The notes under the pieces: model-generated
Told to the model about the DNA's origin: nothing
The model's database searches: none
What the model saw: only the letters and a program-made list of their open reading frames with translations
Assembly (NCBI RefSeq): GCF_028554725.1
Contig: NC_071670.1
Location: 72,391,001-72,455,000 of the forward strand
Source: Zeugodacus cucurbitae
Lineage: Eukaryota > Arthropoda > Insecta > Diptera > Tephritidae
Direction: 5' to 3'
DNA: 64,000 bases
Shown here: positions 38,410-50,301 of the stretch, one piece after another
Position numbering within the stretch: position 1 is the stretch's first letter
Layout: each line of letters opens with the position of its first letter
Position numbers and translations under genes: made by a program

Positions 38410-38627
38410 GTTCGCCGCTTAGCGGTTTGTCCCCCTCGCTCACGTTCTATGCCGAAAATAACGAATCCATCAATGCTGGTTTTCATTTTGTCGACATTCA
38501 TCAAATCTGTCGCGGTCAAAGTGATATCACAGTCGGATTGCGGCAGGCAGGGCATCATTACATGCTATTAACGGTGGCATTCGCTTCATTTATGCTGGCC
38601 TTCAGTTGTTTATTGTGGCATATGTAG
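38410..38627 (+). CDS. Candidate terminal exon of an unidentified gene
   Basis: Following an acceptor-like TTTATGCAG, an open frame of about 72 codons (entry in phase 1) runs to TAG at 38625-38627. It encodes SPLSGLSPSLTFYAENNES and later HFVDIHQICRGQSDITVGL, then ends in a hydrophobic segment (HYMLLTVAFASFMLAFSCLL) four residues before the stop, as in GPI-anchor signals or a C-terminal membrane anchor. AATAAA lies at 38870-38875, about 240 bp downstream, as a possible poly(A) signal. No family is recognised and no upstream exon was found, so this may still be chance. Confidence 0.28.
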
Positions 38628-38909
38628 TTGTTGTAATCAATAATAGCGTTACACAATTGATTCGAAATCAAATTAAAATGTGAAATTATGTGAGTTTGTG
38701 TAGTCTTTTGCTCATATATGTGCAGTTTTTAAGGCTGATTGCTTTCAAGGATGCAACGAAGTGTTCTTTCGTACCGGTGTAATGCATGATTTTGCAAAAC
38801 AACCCAAAAACACTCATCACTCTATTGTTCTCAATGCCTAAAAGCACACTAAGGCTTGTCTTTTTTTCCAATAAATAGTTTGAATTTTTTGTTGTTTCGG
38901 CTTTTCCAG

Positions 38910-39077
38910 TATTCGCGCTCGCCTTGCACTCTCGATGAAATTTGCATGCATGGGACTATGCATTTAATGGAATTTTTGCATTTGCTGACTCCTGTGCATT
39001 TAGCAGAAAGCGGTGGCTGCGAGGATGGTATAAACCTTCAGCGAATTGGAGCGTCAGCATTTGCAGAAAAATTGTGA
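38910..39077 (+). other. Second exon-like frame after a good acceptor
   Basis: A pyrimidine-rich tract ending CGGCTTTTCCAG precedes 55 open codons starting YSRSPCTLDEICMHG and ending at TGA (39075-39077). There is no recognised domain. It is in a different phase from the 38.4-kb frame and lies beyond its putative poly(A) signal, so the two are unlikely to be consecutive exons. Confidence 0.15.
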
Positions 39078-39297
39078 TATTTTGTATTTTGATTGCGTTT
39101 TTATTCTGATGTTTTGCTCTTATACTTTTCTGCAATTTCTAAGGCGAATCATTGCCCATTTCTATCAACACTAGAAATACATGTTCGGGTATATTGAATA
39201 GAGATTGTAGTACAATACAAATACTGCAATACAAATATTACACTGCTTATTGTAAAGGATCACAAATGATCCTAAACTAACTAGTAGATAAGAGATT

Positions 39298-39527
39298 GTT
39301 ATGTTATGCTGTCGCCGTTGAGAATACTTAAGATTAAGTTATGTGTACATAATGCAGTTATATACAGTAGATTAGGAATAAGATATGTACATGTATAACA
39401 CAACTATGTGTGTGTGTGTTACGTACATGAATTAGGCTAAGAATATTCTATAAATAAAGGAGCTCTAGGCAACCAGTGCTCGAGTACTATTATTTTGAAA
39501 CCGAACCTCAACGCGTCTTATTAAACA
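39298..39527 (+). mobile_element. Possible solo LTR remnant
   Basis: TGTTATGTTATGC at the left and TCTTATTAAACA at the right would give TG...CA ends. Inside is TATAAATAAAGG (39450 region), usable as TATA box or poly(A) signal, as in LTRs. No 5-bp target duplication, primer-binding site or polypurine tract was found, so the call is weak. Confidence 0.2.
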
Positions 39528-39946
39528 GGACCTTTAACCTAGTTTAAAATCTGAGAGGTTAGGTGGATTAATATTTGTGTACGTTTTATGCGTTCGCATG
39601 AGGTAAGGTCTGTTTACGTTTTAAGTACCAAGATAGTTATTTAGGGGTCAAGTTATAGCTTGAGGTAATTACCTTACCTTTAAACTAAATATAATAATAT
39701 AATAAATATCGTCATTTTGGATGTTTGTTTGCCGAATGTAACGGTAAATGTGTGTGAGATCTTAATACAATTTAGTGTATACATATATTTTCGCGAAGTG
39801 CTTAATTCCAAAAGTAGATAAATCAGTCTAGACTCTGTAACTAAGGTCACAAATAATAGCGGTATATAGAGGTCAACTAGATGCACAGAAATCATTATAA
39901 TAGGGGTTAGGGACTAGATCAAGGTAAAGTTGTAGTTAAAGTAAGA

Positions 39947-40138
39947 CTAGGGGTAGACCAATATGGCTACTAACGCATGTTTAGAATAGTATATGAGAGC
40001 TGGGATAATTTCTGAATCTATTTCAATCATTTTCGCACTAAAGTCCGATTGCACTTCTGTAATACCAGCCACCACAGGGTGCCAAGCAACATATATACCA
40101 AGTTTCATCAAGATATCTTGGACACAGACCTCAAACAT
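39947..40138 (-). repeat. Relic related to the 5.3-6.1 kb dispersed repeat
   Basis: On the minus strand a 22-nt block containing AAGATATCTTGATGAAACTT is identical to one in the repeat at 5257-6109 and is followed in both by CTTGGCACC about 15 nt later. The rest has diverged or belongs to a related subfamily. It happens to leave a 63-codon open frame that I regard as meaningless. Confidence 0.45.
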
Positions 40139-40749
40139 TAAATTTTCATTTACTTGACATTATTTAGTGAATAAGTAAAAATCAATCAGTATTGTTACCC
40201 AACTACGAATGCACCGTCAAAAGATGATAAAACCAGACGTACTAATACATATCAGCAAGTTTCATATTGACTTATACACGCTTCAGTGCATTCAATTAAA
40301 ACAAATGCAAATATTTCCACTTCACACATTTCCATTTTAGTGCGTATTTCACTCATATGCCACTAAGTCCACACCCGCTTCCCCACATAAACATATGCAG
40401 TGATTCTCGCAGCCTGATTTCCACTTGCCTAGCAGTTTGATTGAGTTTAGGCCGTTAGCAGTTGCTGCAGCAGCTTAAACCACTGGCTATGATTTTCTCT
40501 GCCTGACAACATCTGTGAGTGAGAAATTTAGTGTTGCTATTCGCGCCAGTAGAAATGCTGATTAGGCAGAGCCACTAATACCCTTCTTCACATTTCGCAA
40601 CAACAAGAGCATCAGCCAAAGTATACACCGACAGTTATGTAAATACTGTGGTCCTCCTAAGTTAGTCGGCTCCAAAATACAGTGGCTTCAAATGAACATG
40701 AGAGACGGTGCACCGCTGTGGAGCTGTAGGTGTCAATTCTTTAGTCATA
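40139..40749. other. Pre-insertion flank of the LINE
   Basis: No gene or repeat recognised up to the left target-site duplication (40750-40764). Confidence 0.4.
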
Positions 40750-40765
40750 TAGGTGTATCGTATAC

Positions 40766-42185
40766 CTGGGGCTTATTCTTGATAGGAAGCTCTCATGGAA
40801 GCCGAACATTGAGGAGAGGGTAAGAAAGGCTTCGGTAGCTCTTTACTGCTGTAGAGGGGCTATTGGAAAAAGGTGGGGCCTCTCACCGAAGGTGGTTTTA
40901 TGGTTGTATGAGACCATTATTAAGCCTATAATGCTCTATGGCGTTGTCGGCTGGTGGAGGGCACTCGAGAAAGTCAAACTAGCTAAGCAGCTGGAGCGTG
41001 TCCAAAGAGCGGCTCTCATTGGAATCAGCGGAGCGCTAAGAACAACACCAACTATGGCTTTGAATGCTATCTTACACGTCGCACCTGTGGATATCGCCGG
41101 TAGATGCACTGCGGCAAAGGCTGTCAGACTCAGAGACGCGGGGTACATGACCGGTCCCAAGCAGGGCATTCTGAAATTCTCCGTCGGTTCGATTGCATCC
41201 CTGACTACTTGGACCACTGCACCGCGGAACCGTCCCCGAGTGGTTTCTTCTCTGCACATGTACCTACGAGGGATATGTGGGAAGGAAGAAGTCAATGGAG
41301 GAGAAGTGCAGTCAGCTTTTCACGGATGGATCGAGGCTAAGGGAAAAGGTGGGTGGGGGAGTTTTCTGCAGAAAGTTCTCTACCAATACCAGCTTTAGGC
41401 TACCTGACCACTGTAGTGTCTTCCAAGCAGAGGTCGCTGCGATTAAAGTGGCAGTGGACGCACTGCTCCGTATGGTAACCTCTTTTAGATAGGTATGTAT
41501 TCACTCCGACAGTAGGGCGGTAATACTGGCATTGGATTCGATGACAGTACGCTCTGTGCTAGTTAAGGAGTGTCTTAAATCCTTAATAATAGCTTCTAGC
41601 TATTTTGTGATCCGACTAGTGTGGGTACCGGGACACCGCGGGATCGTTGGTAACTGTATAGCGGACAAGCTTGCAAGGGAGGGTACCCTAGCTACATTGA
41701 CGTCGGAATGGGAGCGTATTGGGAGTCCATGGTCCACCTGCGCAAGAGCGCTGGACATGCGGACTACGCATGAGCTTGTCAAACGCTGGTCAACTACCAG
41801 TACTTGTGCAGTGGCGAGGTCCTTTTGGCCCTCTGGGGAGCGTAAGCGGTCCTTTCAACTACTTTCTCTGGACAGGGTCCATCTTAGCGTCATCATGGGT
41901 GTGCTTACTGGACATTGTCCAATGGGTACCCATGCGGTGAGACTTGGGATCGTGACAGATGCAAGTTGCCAAAGCTGTATGGAGGAAGGCGAGATGGAAT
42001 CATCTAAGCATTTCCTTCTTCATTGTCCAGCTTTTGCCATACTGAGGTTGAAACACCTCGGAAGGCCCTTTTTCGGCGATCCTAGCGAATTGGCTAGAAT
42101 CGATATTAGCCGTCTTAAGAAATTTGTAGCGGATTCCACAGGGAGTTTTATTGGTACCACAATGGACAGCGCCAAGGCTGTCTAA
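40766..42185 (+). pseudogene. Broken ORF2 (RT tail, RNase H, CCHC-like motif)
   Basis: The reading frame changes twice and carries one in-frame stop. Frame one runs to about 41165 (ending near RLRDAGYMTGPK). A second frame carries GHSEILRRFD through PTRDMWEG (~41165-41290). A third carries QLFTDGSR and GGGVF through 42185, interrupted by TAG at 41490-41492. All four acidic RNase H residues are still visible: D in FTDGS (~41325), E in FQAEV (~41430), D in HSDSR (~41509) and D in CIADKLAREG (~41665). The C-terminal cluster CQSCMEEGEMESSKHFLLHC is intact. The damage is modest, so the insertion is fairly young but non-functional. Confidence 0.85.
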
Positions 42186-42188
42186 GTG

Positions 42189-42234
42189 AGATCTTCTGTT
42201 TTTACAGAGATCTGCCAACAAACCTAACCTAACC
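42189..42234 (+). other. LINE 3' hairpin and AACCT tail
   Basis: After the stop codon the whole 3' UTR is ~49 nt. A stem AGATC(T)TCTGT pairs with ACAGAGATCT around a four-T loop (42189-42213), followed by GCCAACA and then AACCTAACCTAACC. A terminal hairpin plus a short tandem tail is a plausible recognition signal for the element's reverse transcriptase. The tail is the complement of the TTAGG insect telomere repeat. Confidence 0.75.
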
Positions 42235-42249
42235 TAGGTATATCGTATA

Positions 42250-45200
42250 ATTATGGATATTTCATTATTAGAGAGAGAAAACGGACAAACTTATTGCAAG
42301 AACTATAGTTTAAACTATGAAATTGTTATTCCACAAATGTTTTGAGAATTCAGTTTATTTTCAATTTATTTATAAGATTTTATTACATTAACCTATGAAG
42401 ACCTTGGCCTGAGCTGTGAGCTTTGTTACTCCACTTTGAAACAAATTTTATGTTTTCCTTCTCAGATTGCGAAATAGTAGCCTCAAAAATGCCATGCTCA
42501 AGTAAAGTGCTTTGTTGCTCCCTTTTTGCCCTCTTCAGTGACCCAAACATGGAAAACAGATAACATTCAAAAATCTCGGAAAGTGCAAACAGTTACATGA
42601 CAGCACAACAAAGTACACAATACGATATGCCAACAACAAAGTTTCGCTTGAAAGCAAGAATTCAACACCCATCACCCTTCAAGTAAAAGCTGAAATCGTG
42701 TTGAAAATAAGGGGCGGAAGGATGTTAGGAACCGAAAAAGTGTGGGTGTATGATTTACAATCTGGGTTAGTAGAAAGATGTGTGGGTTAAAATTTAAAGA
42801 GGCTATGCATAAGTACATATATTTTTTCTGCATGCTTGATGAATACAAGTGAAGGTATGACCTTGGAAACCAACAGTATTTCCAAAAGTTCCGAAAATCT
42901 TTATGCCACTTTTCGCTAGCCACACCAATTGCTCTGATGAGCAGCCGCTTCATATGCTTTTATACTCCAATCGACTAGGTGTGATTCGAGCATAGCTTAG
43001 TGGCTTACTATGTACAGACTTGAAATAAAATTATTTTTATGGGAAATACTCATGAATATTTGTGTCTTGTGTCATGTTGAGCCTATAAATTAAGCATGCA
43101 ATGGTTCACGCGTCACTCCTATTTATGCATATTAAAATGATTTTTCTCAAATAATAATTGGTATCTTCACAGCATTTATATTCGAGTCACGTGCTGATGG
43201 TGTGATGCTAAAAAGAACATTGTGACCGGAGCGATAACAGCTGGGGCGCCAATTGAAGAGCTGCGTTATTCATTAGTCATTACGCATATAAGTTATGCTA
43301 GTTCAACTACCTTACCACTTGGAATTTGTGTAATTTTTCTCAATTTTGTTTTGCTTACGTACATATTTTCATAATACTTTCTTCAATGCTTTGCTTTGAC
43401 ACACTTTCTACATTCACACACTAACTGAATTCATTTGTGTTATATCTTAGATTTCATCCGTCCAGATTACCGAAAAAACGATATCAAAAATATTGATTTT
43501 AAATTTTTTGTCGAATTGTTAGTTTAATCTAGACGATTAAACCATAATAAAATTTACTGCCCAATAAAGTTGCCAGTTCCCTTTCAATGAAGTAACAGTC
43601 CTTTAGGAAAACGGTGATATTTACTTCCTCTTTCCTAATTTAAATTATCTTGAGTCTTGCATTGCAACTGAAATCCTTTCCTTTCTACATCATTATTCAC
43701 ATTAAAAACATTCTTATAACTTTTTTGTGCATGACACTTACTTCTGTTCCGTGTCGCCAGTCAAATCGTCTAACCTTTTTACCAAAGTACAGTTACTTGC
43801 TGCAAGACTGCACTTTGTGTGTAAGTAACTAAATGCACATGTGTTCCATGGAGACTTAAGTACTTATGTTTCTGTCTTCTTGCTTTTACTTGGTGATATG
43901 TTTCACGCTTCTTTGAACATTAGGTCGGGCGAGGTTTGCGAATCTTCAAGATGGTGAGATGCTTTTATAAACTACTTGGATACTTTAAATCGCAGTTCCT
44001 AGTCGTGTAATATGTAAAGTTCTAAAGAAGAGACATTTCACTACCCGTTATAGCGATAAACATGTTTATTGTCGCACTTTCGATTGTTGTCAGATGAATA
44101 CTCTGAAGTTTCTTATTTTTATAAGTTTTTTATATTCAAACAACAAATGCAATGCCAAAGTATTACCTTTGGTTAGTGATTTTTTGAGAAGAATTGAATT
44201 GAATGTGTAGACATATGGTCAATCATTATAATGTTCAATAAATTTTTATTGTGCAATATTTATATAAAAAAAAACTTACTGATGTATTGCATTTACTTGC
44301 TTGTACTTTTATTAGATAGCTATTTTACCATAACAGTATTGAAATAATGAACATTAATCACTAACATACAAATATTTGTTTCCATATTCATTGGAATCAT
44401 TGAAATAATAGAGTGTCTGCCTTTTCGAACACAGCTCACTGTATTGTAGTTACTAAGGATCCTAGTCGTCAACAACAGCTTCAGCACCAACATCAGAGAA
44501 TGCCCCACCTTCGTGTTCTCTTGACCATTCGCTGCGACAAGCAGAACAGACGTGCAATGTTAACAGCAAAGTACCACCACCACAAGCACTATGCATACAG
44601 AACTAAAGCATTATGTGTTTCGTGTATGCCTTCCCACGGTGTCGGAACATACTTGAGTGCACCTCACTTCCAAAACTGTCGTTCTCTATTGTTGACCAGA
44701 AGTGGCCAAGTGCCACTTATCAACACTTTATGGCCTTTTCCATGTTCACTCACACCCACAACTCAATTCCGCCTTGCTCCTGTTATCTACTCAGTGCTGT
44801 CTTCCATTTACTCGTTTTTCAACGGCTTTCACTTTTTAATATAATTTATTCGATACAAATATACTAAATAATATTGAGCGATATTACGAAAATTAAGAGA
44901 AAGCGAAAGTTTATGAAAATGTTGCCACTCTAGAATGTTGCCTCCCGCGAAAAACTTTATTTGAAACGTATTTCAAAACGTTTCAGAAACCTTTCTCTAA
45001 TACCAGTATTGGACGATAATATAGCCTCAATAAAATCTATTTACTTAATTGTTTTTGTAATTTCATTAATTTGCCCAAACATTCACCAAAATTGAGGTTC
45101 AATAACGACTTTGTTTACTGAGCCGTTAATTTTATCACTCAGAAGCGAAATTTAACTACATTAACGGCACTTGCACACACTCGCATACCGAAATGTTAAC

Positions 45201-48200
45201 TAAGGCTGCCGGATTTGAAGGGCATATCTTTCGCGGCATAATGAGGCAGAACGTAATTCCAAGCGACGCAAATCCGAATAAAATTTAGCTAATGCAATTT
45301 TTCCGTATTTTCTAGCTTAGCCGCTGTGCAGATGAATAGCACTGGCATAAGAGGAATGATTAAAGTTCGCGATAATTAAATAAGTTTGAGGCATTAATGG
45401 CAGAGTTTGTTAACTTTACGCCAGCTAGCTTAAGCTATATATCAATTGAGGCATTAATTTGCCTCTGAATATTTTCAAAATAGTGTAAAGCTCTCAATTT
45501 CTGTTAGTACATTTTTACTTTTTATCAATATATTTCATATTTGATTACTCGGAGATGAGTTAATGGTTGTAGAAACATAAGCATAACTGCAGACAAGGAC
45601 AAACTATTTGCCAAGTCAAAAATATCGGTTAAATGAAGTAACGGTATTATATGGACTTTGTGTGAGTCAATATTTAATTTATTGTGCGTTATTCGTTTGC
45701 TTTTCCGCACACTTTTATTGATATTTGTTTTAAAAATGTTCGCTCCCATTTTATTGCACCAATAAGAACGCTTGTAAGCCAGATGAAGCGCGCACAATGT
45801 TGCAATATCACCTCTGGTACGCGTCAACTTATGTTGCATGTCTATATGTGTACTACTTGCTCAGGTGTAGGGGTCATGTGTGTTTACATATGGACAATTA
45901 CTTCAGCAATACACACGGAAGGTTGGTATTCATATGGGCTTACCATTACTATGGTTTTACTAATTTATATTAATCGAAAAATGTTAAAGTTAATATTAAT
46001 AAATAAGCTAAAATATCGTCTTAAATATATATAGAGTAACTGTTGGTTTACTCTAGCCTTCACAAGCATTCCAAAGTAGCTCAACAAACTCAATAAAAGC
46101 GAGCACACAAGGCAAAAGCAAATACAAATAACACCAACCGCAGTAGCCCTTATTCAAGTGCCTTATTCAGACCTCTTTAAAGCCGTCGATGTGCGTGAAC
46201 TTCCATTTTATTTTGGTTAGCTTTTGTTTGTTTATTGGCATTTTCCTTCAACAAGTAGCTGAATAGTGAGCCGAGTGGTGAACTCAATGAATGCGCTCAA
46301 TGAATGAGTTGTTTTACTCTCTTCGCACATATACTCAGAAAATTTCTAAAATAAAATAATATTGCTGGGTGTATGTTCTCATTAAAAAAAATCATTTAAA
46401 GCACTTAAATCTAAGTTCTCTTATATTAACTCGTTGTGACCTTCAGTACATTACTTTAATCGCATCAGTGACTTAAAGTATGGTCAGATGAAAATTCAAT
46501 TCTTTCCGCTTGTTAACTTTGGACTAAAAATTAATTCAAGTCACATCACATGTTGCAGGTGATTATCACATTCTAACTTGACAAATTGTAGCAGTATTAG
46601 AGCGTAAAATTATGGCTTGACATATACATGAGAGCCTCAGAAAGCTTGCTTTAGCAAAAAGTCTCCATTCATAACCGTCACTAGCAACTTTCTCCAAAGT
46701 GCGGCGATTTTAATATTGTTTTATGCTTTTCCTGACTTGACACTCCACGCACACACTATCATTAGAAATTGCAAATTTTTTGTTGTTACCAGTTGTCGTA
46801 TGGGCTTTTATAAGCTTCTGAACTTCTGAGAATCCTCCGAGGCAAAATTCTCACATAGGAGTTATGGTTCTGAACGTTCATTGAGTTTTGTCTTGTTGTA
46901 TCACTTAAAGATGATTCTTGGTAAATTTATTGGAAATTAATTAGTCACTACTACAACACGGTGATGATAAGTACCGGATAATAAGAATAATGATTTAAAA
47001 ATAAATAATTAGTATTACATAAACCCATACTATCGGAGGCGGGCAAATCACCTCATATATATTATATTTTATTTTTTCCCATTATTATGTGAGTTTTTAT
47101 ATTTTTCTACTAGCCTAAGTTGTTCTTGGTAATCCATTTATGCACTGACCTTGATTAATCGCCATGAGTTGTAGTCGAAGTAAAAGTTACGCAAATGAAA
47201 CCAAGAGTTTTGAATTAATCGCTTTGGTTTTTGTTGCTCTTGACAAGGAGTTACTTGCGATACCGCCCCTAGTGCTACCATCCCACATAGATTGCAAGTC
47301 AACACTGCCTACTCAACACGGCTCGATTGCCCTCCATCGCGTCTCCTCTTTTGTCGTTGATTTCATTCCGTCGCATTTGATATTGTTTCATACTATTAGA
47401 TTGTTTTGAAGTAGTTGCCAATAAATTACAATTAAATGCATTCAGCTGAAAATGAGAATATTGAAATCCCATTTAGCAACGCGCAACACAACAAACAGTG
47501 AAAAACATGGGCAAGCAAGCACCTCTAACTGAAGTCTGTACAAATTTCACAATTTCAGTATTTCACAAACAAATTTCACTAATCCAATTAGAATAGCTCG
47601 AATAGCATTGAAGACTGCAAATGAAAGTATTTTAGTTTATCTGCAGCAAAGCATATTTTGCTTGTATTCTCAATTGAACTAACGATAGGTTGCTGATCAC
47701 TGAACAACTTTACCCGTTATTCAATATGACAAATTCAAAGACAACTATTTGTGTTGGTATTCAAATTGACTGTATATACTAAGGCAAATGCAGCAAATGT
47801 TTTATAATTAATAAAGTTTTGCCTACATAGCACCATCACTTTCATTTGCTTATTGCGAATTGGCGACCTTCAAATGTTTCTGATGCCATATTTTAATATA
47901 TTAGTATCAGATTCATTTTAATTAAATAAATCCATGCAAATAAAGTAATTCATATCTGTGATTACATATGATTATGGTTGAGACATTCATCTGCTTATGT
48001 TTGTTTAGGGCCATCGCTAATCACACAAACATACGTTTGTACTCTAAAGTTCTGTTCCTCGTGGCTTTTAGCTTATTTTTCTATTTGCCACAACTTTATT
48101 TCTCTGTGGGGACTTGTTGAGGAAAATACAGCACTTTCACTGCAGTCCACAAGCCAATGTTGCACCGCAAATTCGCGACGTTACAAGCAACGAGATGCCG

Positions 48201-50301
48201 ACAGCAACTGTCAGCCAAGGTCCCTCAGTGTGAGTCAGTTTTAAAAACGCAATAACCTTAAGCACGGGCACCTTTGGGGAAAATCAAAAGAAAGCGAAAT
48301 GCTGCAGCGCACGACAAGTAAATGAAGGAGCCGACATACAATAAATATGTATATAGATGATGAAAACCTGCAGTAAACTTAGCTGGGTACAAACTATTTT
48401 ATGTCGAGTATACAACACAAGCCAACTGACTGTCATTTTTCTTTACTGGCTTCTGGTATTTCTTACACGTTCATATCCCTCAAGACGACAATTCATTCAG
48501 AAACCTAGTCAATTTAAAAAAGTTCCAAAAATTATTAAATTTTAGATTATAAAGCAGAACTACCGATTCGGTATAAATGTTAGAAACTGGTATATTTCCT
48601 TACTGGGTTGTTGCTCAACAGCTGGATACATGCGCATACATCGTATATATGTACAAATACATATACAAGTATACGTAAAACACGTAAAACGCTGCGGGTA
48701 AACACTGGCACACAGAATTGAAAATGAGCAGCTGAAAAATAAACGAAACGGAGTAAAAAGAAATATGAGCTCTGACCTTAATTCACTTTTTTACTGGAGA
48801 CTTTTTAAGTCATAGAATCCAGTTCCCTTAATATCTTTCAGCAAAGTCAACAATAGAAAATATAAAATTTTTGAGATACAAATATCACACACTATTTGCC
48901 ATTAGTACTTCACATATAAAATAATTAATAATTAAGCAGACATCATCAAGTTAATTTTTTATTCGAAATTATGCTAAACAAATTCTTGTGAACTAAAATT
49001 AGACATTTCTCTGACAAAATTTCATTTTTATTATTAGCAACAACAAACAGTGAAAAGAATATGTGTATTAGCTAACGGTAAAGAATGATACATAAAAAAA
49101 GATATGCAAAGAAGCTAATTAAATCTCTTGAAAGCAAAGTTAATTAAGATAAAAACAGCAGAATGAGAGGTCATACTAGTACAATATATATAAACTTAAG
49201 CCCTTGTAGATGTTTGACCTAGCCCTAGCGTTTGTGTGTGTGTCAACTAATCTCGGCATTCACATTAGTTTTACTTGAATTAAAAACAGTCGCAACTCAA
49301 ATTCACTGGAGCAAGGGGCACAAGAGAGGTTTGAATGTACAAAATGTTGCCAAGATTAATTTGACTAAACACACATACATATACACATCAGCAAGCATAA
49401 AGTTCACCCATATGTAGGTTATGTTAATTCGCATTTGTTGGGTGCTGTTGGTTTGAGTGGCACATTCATTTCCTATCTCTCTGAACAGATCTTTGCTTTC
49501 TCTGCAAACATGGAAAATGAAATGAAAGTGAAATTCCTAGCACATTTGCCCATGTGAATGTAGATTTATTGTATTGTATTTACTTGCAACATTGACATTT
49601 CCACAATATTCATTTGTTTATTTCATTTATTTCTCTTTGTGACTTTTGCTGCAAGCTCTTGCTAAGCAATGAAAAAGCTTTGGAAATTTAATTAAATTCT
49701 CATATTGAAATATGAAAACGAAAATGGAATTAGCGAAGTTTTCTATTGTGTAGTTGACAAATATTAATTTAAATACTTAACAAAAGGATATTTCGCGTAT
49801 GAGGAAAACAGGCTCCAACAAGCCAAAGGAAGGCGGCGAAATGCTCATGGATATGTGTCACTAATGGACAACTGGAACTACCGATGGACATTGCATCGAA
49901 AGCTTCCTTTTGATTGTGATCTCGAGATCTTGTGAATTTTTTTAAAGATCTATTTGCTCTAATTCTCTATTAAAAGAGCTAACTTATTTTTTATGAACTG
50001 CATTATATCATGACCAGCTAGAAATTTCAAATTACTTATATACAGTTTAACCGATGATCTGCTTTCATCTACCCTATACGCCATAATTTGTAACAAAAGT
50101 TAATACTTCTAATATATAATTATATAAAAGGAGATCCGATATATTTTGTAACGGCAGATGTTGTCTAAAATGTTAAACCTAAAAATGTATGTATTTATCT
50201 TTACTGTTACATTATGCCTCCATACTACTTATACTTCGGAAGAAGAAGTTGATTTCAGCTTCCCCAACATGAATCGTATTGTATTATAAGAATTTAGAGA
50301 C
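42250..50301. other. Intergenic-type region
   Basis: Eight kilobases without a supportable gene. Frames at 44413-44844 (143 codons, plus; H/Q-rich then hydrophobic), 45525-45839 (minus) and 45684-46034 (plus) have no domain, splice context or conserved start. No mobile-element ends were recognised. It lies upstream of the right-facing promoter-like block and may hold its regulatory elements. Confidence 0.4.

Larger units (their letters stand above)
40765..42234 (+). mobile_element. 5'-truncated RNase H-bearing LINE (LOA/I-type)
   Basis: A 1.47-kb non-LTR retrotransposon 3' end. It is flanked by a 15-bp target-site duplication TAGGTRTATCGTATA (40750-40764 and 42235-42249; one mismatch). It begins inside the reverse transcriptase C-terminal part (LGLILDRKLSWKPNIEERV), continues through the post-RT segment (LYETIIKPIMLYG, GISGALRTTPTMALNAIL), an RNase H domain and a CX2C...HX4C cysteine-histidine motif, and ends with a stop (42183-42185), a short hairpin and an AACCT-repeat tail. 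RNase H places it near LOA or I elements rather than Jockey. Endonuclease and the RT catalytic core are missing, so it cannot move by itself. Confidence 0.9.

Noticed and set aside
39663..39674. 12-bp perfect palindrome AGGTAATTACCT
   Set aside because: Short AT-rich palindromes are expected several times in 64 kb; nothing nearby gives it a role.
42221..42239. Telomere-like repeats as sign of a chromosome end or interstitial telomere
   Set aside because: They are the tail of the LINE, lie inside its target-site duplications and number fewer than three units.
44413..44844. 143-codon open frame (plus), one of the longest outside transposons
   Set aside because: Begins with a Q/H-rich stretch and continues as mixed hydrophobic sequence with no domain, no splice signals and an overlapping frame of similar quality. 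Likely chance.
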